Shown here in pieces: positions 22,085-32,419 of a stretch of DNA of 64,000 nt. The notes beneath the pieces are model-generated. The model was not told where the DNA came from and ran no database searches. It saw only the letters and a program-made list of their open reading frames with translations. Each line of letters begins with the position of its first letter. Position 1 is the stretch's first letter. The position numbers were made by a program, and so were the translations under genes. The stretch is from Mya arenaria (lineage: Eukaryota > Mollusca > Bivalvia > Myida > Myidae), in contig NC_069135.1 in assembly GCF_026914265.1 (NCBI RefSeq), positions 62,300,738 through 62,364,737 on the forward strand, written 5' to 3'.

Positions 22085-23130
22085 ATCACGTCAACACCAG
22101 TCAGCCATAGTATTAACGTACACCTCGACACAAGTCGTCTTTTGTATAACCGAACACCCCAACACTTACCAACTTTAGTATAACAGTACACCTCAACACT
22201 AGTCGAATATTGTATAATCGTACACCCCAACACCAGTCCCTACCGTATAACCGTACACGTCAACACCAGTCCGCCTTTGTATAACCGTACACTTTAACAC
22301 TAGTCGTCTTTTGTATAACCGTACACCTCAACACTGGTCGTCTTTTGTATAACCGTACACCTCAACTCAAGTCGACTTTTGCATAACCATACGCCTCAAA
22401 ACTAGTCGTTTTGTATAACCGTACACCTCAAAACTAGTCCGCTATTGTATAACCTTACACCTCAACACAAGTCGACTTTTGTATAACCTTAAACCTCAAC
22501 ACTAGTCGACATTTGGACAACCGTACACCTCAACACCAGTCGACTTTAGTATAACAGTACACCTCAACACTATTCGACTTTTGTATAATCGTACAACTCA
22601 ACACTAGTCATCTTTAGTATAACCGACACCTCAACACTAGTCGACTTTTTTATAACCGTACACCTAAAAACTAGTCCGCTATTTTATAACCGTACACCTC
22701 AACACTCGTCGACTTTTGTATAACCATACGCCTCAAACTAGTCGACTTTTGAATAACCGTACACCTCAAAATCAGTCCGCTTTTGTATAACCGTACACCT
22801 CAACACTAGTCGACTTTTGTATAACCGTACACCTCAACACGAGTCGACTTTTGAATAACGGTACACCTCGAAACTAGTCCTTCATTGTATAACCGTACAC
22901 CTCAACACGTGTCGACTATTGTAAAACCGTATACCTCAATACTAGTCGACGTTTGTATAAACATACACATCAACATCAGTCGACTATTGTATAAGCATAC
23001 ACATCAACACTAGTCGAATATTGCATAAGCATACACATCAACACTAGTCGACTTCTTCATAACCGTTAACCTCAACACTAGGCGACTATTGAATAATCAT
23101 ACACCGTTACACTAGACGACTATTTTACAA
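22085..23130. repeat. 34-bp minisatellite, main array
   Basis: About 30 copies of a 34-bp unit, typically CAACACTAGTCGACTTTTG followed by TATAACCGTACACCT. Each unit contains the palindromes GTCGAC or ACTAGT. Divergence rises toward the right edge. It is followed within 160 bp by a different, 42-bp array. Confidence 0.95.
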
Positions 23131-23284
23131 CCATACTCCTGAGCTCAATTCGCCTTTACGATTAAACCAAACAACAGAACAAAACGAAATTTGTAAACAC
23201 AAATATAAAAAAATATTGATTAAATCCATGTATTCACTTTCTCAACAATCATTTAACTAAAAAAAACAAACTCCTTTTGTGTTT

Positions 23285-24715
23285 TTTTCAAAACTTTTAT
23301 GACCAAAATATATTGGAGATGGTTTACATGTTACGAATATAGACCAAAACTTGTTGGAGACAGTGTACACGTACCAGCAATTGACCAAAAATATTGGAGA
23401 CAGTGTAAATGTACCAGATATTAACCAAAACATGTTGAAGAAAGTGTACACCTACCTGAAATTAAGCGAAACATGTTGGAGACAGAGAACATATACCAGT
23501 AGATGACCAAATACATGTTGGAGAACGTTAACATGCACATGAAATTGACCGTAAACTTGTTGGAGACAGGGAACCTATACCAGGAATTTACATAACATGT
23601 TGGAGACCGTCAACATATATCAGAAAATGACCAAATACTTGTTGGAGACTTTTAACATGTACCAGAAATTGACCAAATACATTTGTAGACACTGAACATG
23701 TACCAGAAATTTTCCAAATACATGTTGGAGACAGTGTACTTGTACCAAAACATGATAAATAAATGTTGGATACATTGTACATATACCAGAAATGGATCAC
23801 ATAATGTAAACAATGCACATGTACTAGAAATTGACCAAATACATTTGTAAATATAGAACCTGTACCAGAAATTGACTGATCCATGTTGGAGACAGTGCAC
23901 ATACTAGATATTGAACAAAGACATGTTGAAGACAATGTGAATGTACCAGAATATCACCGAAACATTTTGGAGACAGTGAACATGTCCCGGAAATTGACCA
24001 AACACATGTTGGATACAGTGTATGTGTACCAGAAACTGACCAAAGAATGTTGAAGACAATGTGCATGTACCAGAGATTGACCGAATACATTTTGGAGATA
24101 GTTGTAAATGTTCTTGAAATGGACATAACCATGTTGGACACTTTGAACCTGTAACAGATATTGACAAAAAATGTTGGACACAGTGTACATGTACCAGAAA
24201 TTGACCAAATATATGTTAGAGACAGTTAACATATACACGAAATTAACCAACTACATGTTTGAACAGTGGACATGTACATGAATTTGACCAAATACATGTT
24301 GGAGACATGGAGTACATATGCAAGAAATTAACCTGATATATGTTGGAAATAAACCCAAAATATGCCAAATACATGTTGGAGACAGTAAGCATGTACCATA
24401 CGTTGACTAAATTCATTTTGGAAACAGTGTACATGTACCAGAAATTGACCGGATACATGTTGGAGACAGAAAGCATGTACACGAAATTGACTTAATACAT
24501 GCTTAATAAAGTGTTCATGTACAAGAAATTGACGACATAAATGTTGTTAACAGGGGTTTTGCAAATGAAACTGACGTGATGAAAGTTCGAGACAATGTAC
24601 ATGAACATTATAGTGACCAAATATTCGTTAAGAACAGGGCGACTGCACAAAAAAAACTGACATAATAAATGTTCGGGGACCATGATAAAATTTACAGTAC
24701 CCATTCGGATTAAAT
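23285..24715. repeat. 42-bp minisatellite, open on the minus strand
   Basis: About 34 copies of a 42-bp unit such as ACATGTTGGAGACAGTGTAC followed by ATGTACCAGAAATTGACCAAAT. Because 42 is a multiple of three, several minus-strand frames stay open for 60-115 codons and read as 14-residue repeats of the type NFWYMYTVSNMYLV. There is no Met context, signal peptide or conserved frame, and three frames are open at once, so this is called as repeat, not gene. Confidence 0.93.
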
Positions 24716-24766
24716 CTTGACCAAGGAGTTGAAACTATTAATTAAGACAAGAGATGTTTGTCAAAC

Positions 24767-26850
24767 ATTATGCCCCCCCTGAGCGCCATGTTGTCAGGAT
24801 TATATGGAAAATTGAATGAAATATGCATGGACCGAAATGACAGCTGATTTGTTGCTGTTTTAAGATTATGACCATTAAAGTGTGAGGATAAAGTGTGTTA
24901 TGACCGTCATGACCTTTGACTCTATGAACTCAAAATCCAGAGTCATTAGCTGGTCACCAGAAACCAAAATGTCAAGTTTGAGGGCCATGGGTGCAGGCAT
25001 TGTCAAGTTATCACAAGTCAATTGTTTTTCGTTCAAGGTCACTGTGACCTTGACCTTTGACCCGATGACCCCTTAAATCATAAGGGGTCATCTACAAGTC
25101 AGATGCAACTCCAAGTCAAGTTTGAAGGCCATGGGTTCAGGCATTGTTGAGTTATCACTCGGACAACCTTTTACCATTCAAGATCACTGTGACCTTGACC
25201 TTTGACTCTATGAATCCTAAATCAATAAGGGTGATCTACTGGTCAGGCTTAACAGCCATGTCAAGTTTAATGATCATAGGTTCAGGCATTGTTGAGATAT
25301 CAGTGGGGGAAGATTTGTTAACTTTTTTGCGTTAAAGGTTACTGTGACATTGACCTTGGCCTGATGACCCCCAAAGTTGATAGGGGTCATCTACTGGGCA
25401 GGCCAAACCTTCATGTCAAGTTTGATGACTATAGGTCCAAGAATTGTCGAGTTTGCTTTCAAGGTCACTGTGACCTTGACCTTTGACCCCTAAAATCAAT
25501 ATGGGTCATCTACTGGTCAGGCCCAACCTCCATGTCAAGTTTGAGGGCCATGGGTGCAGGCATTGTTGAGTTATCACTTGGACAACCTTTTATCATTCAA
25601 GGTCACTGTGACCTTGACCTTTGGCCCAATGACCCCTAAAATTAATAGGGACAATCTTCTGGCCGGGCTCAACCTCCAAATCAAGTTTGAGGGCCATGGA
25701 TGCAGCCATTTTCAAGTTATCACTCGGATAACCTTTTACCATTCAAGGTCACTGTGACCTTGAACTTTGGCCCAATGACCCCTTAAATCAATAGGGACCA
25801 TCTTCTGGCCAGGCCCAACCTCCAAGTCAAGTTTGAGGGCCATGGGTGCAGGCATTGTCGAGTTATCAATCGGACAACCTTTTACCATTCCAGGTCACTG
25901 TGACCTTGACCTTTGGCCAGATGACCCCCCAAAACCATAGGGGTCATCTCCTGGTCAGGCCAATTCTCCATGTCAAGTTTGAGGGCCATGGGTGCAGGCA
26001 TTGTTTAGTTATCAATCGGACAACCTTTTACCATTCAAGGTCACTGTGACCTTGACCTTTGGCCCAATGACCCCCAAAAACCATAGGGGTCATCTACTGG
26101 TCAGGCCCAACCTCCAAGTCAAGTTTGAGGGCCATGGGTGCAGGCATTGTTGAGTTATCACTCGGACAACCTTTTACCATTCAAGGTCACTGTGACCTTG
26201 ACCTTTGACCCATTGAGCCCAAAAACAATAGGGGTCATCTACTGGTCAGGCCCAACCTCCAAGTCAAGTTTGAGGGCCATGGGTGCAGGCATTGTCACGT
26301 TATCACTCGGACAACCTTTTACCATTCAAGGTCACTGTGACCTTGACCTTTGGCCTGATGACCCCCAAAAACAATAGGGGTCAGCTACTGGTCAGGCCCA
26401 ACCTCCATGTCAAGTTTGAGGGCCATGGGTGCAGGCATTGTCACGTTATCACTTGGACAACCTTTTACCATTCAAGGTCACTGTGACCTTGACCTTTGGC
26501 CTGATGACCCCCAAAAACAATAGGGGTCATCTACTGGTCAGGCCCAACCTTCATGTCAAGTTTGAGGGCCATGGGTGCAGGCATTGTTGAGTTATCACTC
26601 GGACAAGCTTTAAAATTATTTTACCATTAAAGGTCACTGTGACCTTGACCTTTGACCCGATGACCCCCAAAATCAATAGGGGTCATCTACTGGTCAGGCC
26701 CAACCTTCATGTGAAGTTTGATGACCATACGTCCAGGAATTTTTGAGTTATCACTCGGACAAGCTTTGGTCTACCGACGGACCGACCGACCGACATACCG
26801 ACATGCCTGTGCAAAGCAATATACCCCTCTTCTTCGAAGGGGGGCATAAT
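24767..26850. mobile_element. Non-autonomous element carrying a 146-bp GGTCACTGTGACC array
   Basis: The ends are a 12-bp inverted repeat, ATTATGCCCCCC at the left and GGGGGGCATAAT at the right. After a 250-bp lead there are about 12 units, mostly exactly 146 bp apart. Each holds CAAGGTCACTGTGACCTTGA followed by CCTTTG-CC, and the phrases GGGTCATCTACTGGTCAGG and GAGGGCCATGGGTGCAGGCA. Ten units keep the perfect palindrome GGTCACTGTGACC. The right end carries an ACCG-rich run (26770-26800). A degenerate relative lies at 170-1032. Plus-strand open frames of 60-79 codons recur in each unit and are repeat shadows. Confidence 0.9.
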
Positions 26851-27745
26851 AATAAGGTAAAATCTTTACTGTGTGGGTGATAAACAGGCGAAATTATTTT
26901 TTTATTAAAAATTATATTTCAAGATAAAAAGCACATGTAAACTTAATCCAGATGAATTTAGTTACAAACGTTATAATCGAAATAAAGATTAATTTTGATT
27001 TTTGAAACACAAATAAAAACTAAAACAATCAAAAACAGTATTTGTATCCGTCAAACTATATACATATTTCAAGTATTATTGTGTTGCTGTGCAAACAAAG
27101 CACAGGGTCTGATATTATTAGTACAAAGTAAATACAAATATGTCAAGCAAGTGCAAAACGATGAAAAATATTTAGTAATTCAAATGTGTCATGCAATTGT
27201 TCAATAAAACAAAACAATCATTGAATGTTGAACCAATCCTATAATAATATAAATCATTATTAGAACTCGCATAATTATATAAAAATGTAAAACAATAAGA
27301 ACGCTTAGATAATGGATGACTGAAAGTGCAATGTCGCACAATATGAGATACTTTGTAATTGATGAAACAAATACAAAGGTATTAAATAAAGCAGTCATGC
27401 ACACCAAATACCATAGAAATTATATATTATCAAACGAGTTACATGAGAAATATAATGTACAAACATCCAGAATTTGAACATAAAATGGATACCTGTTACA
27501 ATAATCAGGTACTGATACTCTGCAACCATTCAAATTACAGGGCACTTAGTTATTTTCATTCACGCCTTGTACCCGGTGTATAACAATACTACGCATGATA
27601 CAGGACACTATCCATTTGTCCATTATAAAAAGTGCAGATATTTTATATCAAGCTGATACGCTTACGATGACATTTATCATGTCTAGAGAAAGAATACCGT
27701 CTGATGAAGGCACTAGGAGTATCACTAATATTCTATGGCGATATT
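26851..27745. other. 3' side of the IRG gene; no separate gene
   Basis: AT-rich sequence. On the minus strand ATTAAA (plus TTTAAT near 27747) could be the polyadenylation signal of the IRG gene. The frames at 26995 and 27201 have no supporting features. Confidence 0.5.
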
Positions 27746-27810
27746 TAATTCACTCTTGCACTTAATCGGTCGTTCCTTCATCATATTCAGAAAATGAATT
27801 CTTTATCAAA

Positions 27811-29043
27811 TCACTGTCTTATGTCGTCGTTTAAAACAGATCGTGCAACTTCGTTGTGTAATTGTCGCGCCTCAGTTTCACACATGGTCAGAAGCTTATT
27901 CAAAGTGTTCAAACAAAGCGGAAAACTTGCTACCGCCGAAATAAGACTGCCAAGTACTGGTAATATCAACTTTGAAATATCTTCAAGTGCTTCTGAAACC
28001 ACATGTACAGATGCCCATTTAATTAACTCTTTTGCTGATATCAAAACCAAATGGGACTCCAAATGAAAGTTTTTCATTAATTGTTCAATTTCGATGTTCA
28101 AATGATTTGATAATCTTCTGAGACCCTTATCATCTATGCCAAGCTGTTCGCGATAAAAACAACCTTCTTTATAGAGAACTGCTGCTTCCGCCGCAAGCCC
28201 AACGCCTGGTACGGGTACGGCTGATCCTGATGAAGCCAGTAATGCAACTTTGTACATCCTTCCTTTCAAGATTTTCACTTTCTCGTTTATTGTTTCATCG
28301 ACATCGGCCGCTAACGAAAGGATCATTGTTTGCCTTTTGAGGACCGGTGAGTCTTTAATAAGGGTTTGTAACAGCCTTTCGAAGTCAAACTCTAGTTTTG
28401 CATCGTTGTTTATCAGAAAAATGTGACAATCGTCATCGATTACTCCCTCCTTTTTCAGTGGTTCGTATATGCTCTTTTTCACTTCCTCCATTACCTTTTT
28501 GGCTTTAAGCTTTTTGGGACCTGGTCTCTTGTCTTTGTAGATACTCAAATCGATGTGCGTCCTCACGAAGTAAAAATGTTTCTCGTCTCTTTTTATCTGT
28601 TTCGCAAACCATAGATCATATTCGGTAAATCTGTCGCTTGATACAATTAAAAAGAAATCGTATTCACTGAGCTTATGACCTATCTTATCGAAGTAGCCTT
28701 TTTGTGGATAATTTGGTGTTCCAACCCCAGGAAAATCATGTAAAGCCAGATTTGGTCGGTTATTATTTCTGTATGTCGTAACCGTTTTTGTTGTCTCAAC
28801 CACGCCAACTTTTGCCATGCCGTCATCATCCGTTTCTAAATCAAGAATAGCATTGATCAAGGATGATTTTCCAGCTCCTGAATTTCCGACAACTGCAATA
28901 TTCAAGTCTGTATGTTTCCACATGTCTAATTCACGTTGAAGATGTTTGCTAAATTTGGTAACCCCCATTACTTTCAGGACATCGACACATTCCTTGATAT
29001 CCTGGTGGATGTAGTCAGGCTGAGCTTCGAATTGCGCCGCCAT
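27811..29043 (-). CDS. Immunity-related GTPase (IRG/p47 family)
   Basis: The 410-residue protein has the normal length of IRG GTPases, which bind intracellular membranes and in vertebrates attack pathogen vacuoles; bivalves have many copies. G1 is GNSGAGKSS (residues 53-61), followed by the switch region with ETTKTVTTY (83-91). G3 is DFPGVGT (103-109). The G4 position has RTHID (161-165), where most GTPases have (N/T)KxD, so the usual Lys is His. A helical C-terminal half contains two hydrophobic stretches (about 265-292 and 355-375) that may contact membranes. The N-terminus, MAAQFEAQPDYIHQDIKECV, is the helical lead usual in the family and has no signal peptide. The whole coding region is one exon. 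The sequence before the ATG, GTTCTAACTTTAG, looks like a 3' splice site, so the leader is probably on a separate upstream exon. Confidence 0.93.
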   Translation of the reverse strand: MAAQFEAQPDYIHQDIKECVDVLKVMGVTKFSKHLQRELDMWKHTDLNIAVVGNSGAGKSSLINAILDLETDDDGMAKVGVVETTKTVTTYRNNNRPNLALHDFPGVGTPNYPQKGYFDKIGHKLSEYDFFLIVSSDRFTEYDLWFAKQIKRDEKHFYFVRTHIDLSIYKDKRPGPKKLKAKKVMEEVKKSIYEPLKKEGVIDDDCHIFLINNDAKLEFDFERLLQTLIKDSPVLKRQTMILSLAADVDETINEKVKILKGRMYKVALLASSGSAVPVPGVGLAAEAAVLYKEGCFYREQLGIDDKGLRRLSNHLNIEIEQLMKNFHLESHLVLISAKELIKWASVHVVSEALEDISKLILPVLGSLISAVASFPLCLNTLNKLLTMCETEARQLHNEVARSVLNDDIRQ

Positions 29044-29056
29044 CTAAAGTTAGAAC
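29044..29056 (-). promoter_or_regulatory. Likely 3' splice site just before the IRG start codon
   Basis: On the minus strand CTAAC, a branch-point-like sequence within TTGTTCTAACTTTAG, ends in AG immediately before the ATG. A 5'-UTR intron directly before the start codon is a common arrangement in single-coding-exon IRG genes. The first exon is not identified. Confidence 0.5.
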
Positions 29057-29399
29057 AATTAAATCTTAAATGCGCTTGGGTAAAATAAAGTTCTATTTAC
29101 TTCCTAGTCGATATAATAATCATTACAGTACGTGTATAATGTTTCATTTTTTATTTAAAGTCAATTTATGTTAGTTACACAACTAGTGTATTAACTGCAT
29201 ACCCTTTATCTTCCAATGAAAAACTATGTAATTCCTTATCCTATGCCATTGCAAGAGCATGTGATTGAAATAATGTCCGACTGTTACATTATGACACAAA
29301 CGCACGCGTCATGGTAAACCGGAGCGACAGAATATATGCTCAGTGTAGTCAGGTTGATATAAGGGAGATATTCTCAATGGGAATGACATTCAACCATGA

Positions 29400-29996
29400 T
29401 ACTGTGAAATCATTAATGTTCGTGGGGCATTAATGTTCGTGGTTTTCGTGAGTGATCCACGAATTCACGATCCCACGAAAAATTGACCCTTTATTCCCTT
29501 TTTCAGTTGCCATGTTATGTACATACTCTAGTTTACTCGTTACAGAGGCCGCAGTACACATCGTAAATATCCGTCTAACTGTATATCTTACTATCATTGT
29601 TTTGTTAGTATATTATATCAGCCTTTAACAAATAATAAACCAAATCATTTTAATTTGTTTTTATGAAACAAATGACAGAAGCACGTGCCTTAACATGTGC
29701 TGTTCATTAAAATCTCAAGGTTTACAAAATGTGAGTGATGAGTGTCGGTTCTCGATTTTTTTTCTTTAATGAAATAATAAATTGATTACTGGGCACCCTA
29801 TGTGACAATGTACACAACAAAGCGTTCACTATACTTGAATCACGGGCCAGCGCGTGGAATGCAGTCGATCTAGGACGATCGCAATTTCGGTTTTTTTTTC
29901 AAAAACGAAAAACCACGATTTCAAGTACCCACGAAATTGTAATTTTTCGGCAAACCACGAAATTTCATGCCCACGAATATTAATGTTTTCACAGTA
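29400..29996. mobile_element. 600-bp MITE with TACTGTGAAA ends
   Basis: The left end reads TACTGTGAAATCATTAATG then TTCGTGGGGCATTAATGTTC; the right end is its inverse, ending CATTAATATT (complement) and TTTTCACAGTA. The CGTGG/CCACGAA motif is repeated in both subterminal regions. The centre has no coding potential. It lies 0.36-0.95 kb upstream of the IRG coding exon, so in its promoter or first intron. Confidence 0.8.
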
Positions 29997-30369
29997 ATGC
30001 TTAGTTGCAATCCTTTGTGTGCAGATATACGAGATAAACAGCTTTAATGCCCTATCGCCCGCTTGATCGTTTTGAAAATAGGTATGCTCTTTGTCAGTGA
30101 ATTCTTTACTTGAATAACTTTTCTTTCTTTAAGCTACACCTCACATTGCGGACAAATGTCGTTATATCATTTATATCAAATATCATATCATACGTTGTAA
30201 TTAAATAAAAATGATTTGATACATCTAAATACTCTTTAAAGACAATTTCGGAATATTTTCTTAGTATAATTTCGTTTAAACATTATATATTATACAACGG
30301 CTGTGAAGAAATTTAAGCTTACTTATACTAAGTCACTTTTGTTGGTACGATGTTTCGCGAGAGTTGGGT

Positions 30370-30520
30370 CTTGTGTTGTAGGGGAAACTGAAGTACTCGG
30401 AGAAAACCCACTTGTCCGGCTTGATGACCACTTACCAAACTCACATGCGCCCAGGCCGATAATCGAACCCGGGGTTGCCTTGGTGAGAAGAAAGCGCGCT
30501 TACCACTTCGATCTTGGAAT
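30370..30520 (-). mobile_element. tRNA-derived SINE
   Basis: The minus strand has an A-box-like GTGGTAAGCGCGC and a B-box GGGTTCGATTATC, then a body with CCGGACAAGTGGGTTTTCTC and CGAGTACTTC. The latter resembles a central domain shared by many invertebrate SINEs. The plus-strand open frame over it is a shadow. Confidence 0.8.
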
Positions 30521-31659
30521 ATAGGATAGTCTAAAAGAACAATTGAAAATCAGTATCTTTGAGTACAATTATATTTCATGGCTAGTTCGATACAAGTTAT
30601 TAGCATGAAGTCGTAAAGCAACGACATTAGGAATTTGACTGAACTGTTTTATTTTAATTACTAATTACTCAGGGTATTCAACATAAAACGTAAATTATTT
30701 ATGCGAAATTGTAAGGTTGGGACATGTTTAGATTGAATAGAGGTATACAATATAGTGATATCAGTACAATATTCCAAACTAAACAGAACCTTTTTTTGGA
30801 TCACTGAACAAATAATACGTTTGTTTTTTACGTATTGTGACAGCCTCTTACGTATTTAAGTTGGTATTGATACGACCTTAAAATCGAACAGAGCAGGTAT
30901 AGAGTTTAAGATATAATTTAGCGATAATTTCTCGTTACGGAAAACAAATGCATAAACGTAATACTCCTGCATTGTTATCACGAGGGATTACAGCATTCAC
31001 GATCGAAATTTATTTAATTTTAGGTTGGAAAAACACTCCGGCAACGTAGCCTTGGTTAAACCACTTTACATATCCTTGGCATTAGCGGTCATGTATTATA
31101 ATGAAGTACAAATAATTATAAAATCATATATTAAAAAAACATACAATACCAAATCAAGCCTGTAAAAACTTTCAAAAAACACCAGCGAAGGATCGTAAAA
31201 ACAACATAATCAACCAGCATAGGACCTTTTGAACATGCAAACCAAAGAGACTATGTGAAATGAATTAATACGAAAGTAGATATAATATACAAATCACAGC
31301 AACTAGTGAACATGTTCCTTTAAATAATCAGTAATTAAACACGTGCGCAGTTTTAAATTTGGTAGGAATTTGGTTGCCTCGGTAATATCCCCATTTGTAT
31401 TGTACATTTGATAATTATAAGAAGTGAATGCATTTTGTTTTCGGGTGTTTAAGGTGTATGGACGCAGGAGTGACCGATTTGTTAGCCTGCTGTTTTGAAA
31501 GGCTAAACGCGTGTGTCAGGTTGATCTAAGATAAACGCGATTGATTTGGGATATTCACCATATCCCATGACGTTCAATTTCTGCTTGATATATCATTTCT
31601 TTTCTGGTAGAATTCGAAACTTCACAATGTTCACGTGGTAGGTGGTAATTAAATTTTTT

Positions 31660-31985
31660 ATAGTAATTGTTTTTAAGTTTGCATGCACATATCAAAGCAA
31701 ATATATTTCAATAGAAGCGCTGCCGAACCATGGTACAAACCGGTTCTATCAAAACTTAATTTAACTTTTTTTGGAGGAGAACAAATATCTGTTCACTTTA
31801 ATCTTCGAAATGGGTACTTGTTTTACAAAAGCATTTTCCATGACGCACATATTTAGCAATCAAATACAATGTAACGATTTGATGATCAATATTGGTAGAC
31901 AAATGAGACCGACACTTTGGTCTACAATCAGATTGTCTTGAAACCAAGGACGGATATTATTATTGTAAACATTGGCATAAGGAAG
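31660..31985 (+). repeat. Dispersed 330-bp repeat D, second copy
   Basis: Inverse partner of 20440-20770 (see there). Landmarks here: AAGTTTGCATGCACATATCA, TTTCAATAGAAGCGCTG, CTTTGGTCTACAATC, and AACCAAGGACGG. The two copies enclose 11 kb with the minisatellite fields and the IRG gene. Confidence 0.75.
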
Positions 31986-32279
31986 ACTACAAGATAATAG
32001 AACATTTGTTAATTGGCTTCAACAGTCTGGTAAAGGAATACCGCTTCAATCTAAATAGAAAGTGTATGGTAAACTTTACATACTTAAACAAACAATCTGC
32101 GTTCATATCACCGTTAATGACGTCAATGACGTAAATCTTTCCTGAAATGCTCACAACTAGTCGTGATCTTGACCGATATCGGAGCACTTGTGATACAGCC
32201 TGAGTCATGTTGAATCTAAATATTCACGTACATACAGCAAAATGGTTTTGCAATGAATAACGATCAATCCGATGGACTG

Positions 32280-32280
32280 C

Positions 32281-32315
<35 letters not shown>

Positions 32316-32340
32316 GCTACTGCTACTGCTACTGCTACTG

Positions 32341-32379
<39 letters not shown>

Positions 32380-32400
32380 ATACTTCTAATACTTCTAATA
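32280..32400. repeat. (CTA)n trinucleotide run with a (CTG CTA)n centre
   Basis: About 38 triplets: pure CTA, then five alternating CTG/CTA pairs, then pure CTA again, trailing into imperfect units. The polyserine and polyvaline frames on the minus strand are repeat artefacts. Confidence 0.97.
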
Positions 32401-32419
32401 CTTGACCTGTACATAGTTG

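Noticed and set aside
19645..23130. CRISPR-like array of 34-bp units
   Set aside because: Units are contiguous tandem copies without unique spacers, and the context is eukaryotic.
23588..24482. Overlapping minus-strand frames of 79-115 codons rich in Trp, Tyr and Cys
   Set aside because: All lie in the 42-bp tandem array and are open because the unit length is a multiple of three; no promoter, signal peptide or frame preference.
24882..26486. Series of plus-strand frames of 63-79 codons with similar sequence
   Set aside because: They are the same frame of successive 146-bp repeat units, each ended by the same type of stop; repeat shadows.
30303..30524. 73-codon plus-strand frame that looks protein-like
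   Set aside because: It is the complement of a SINE with A and B boxes.
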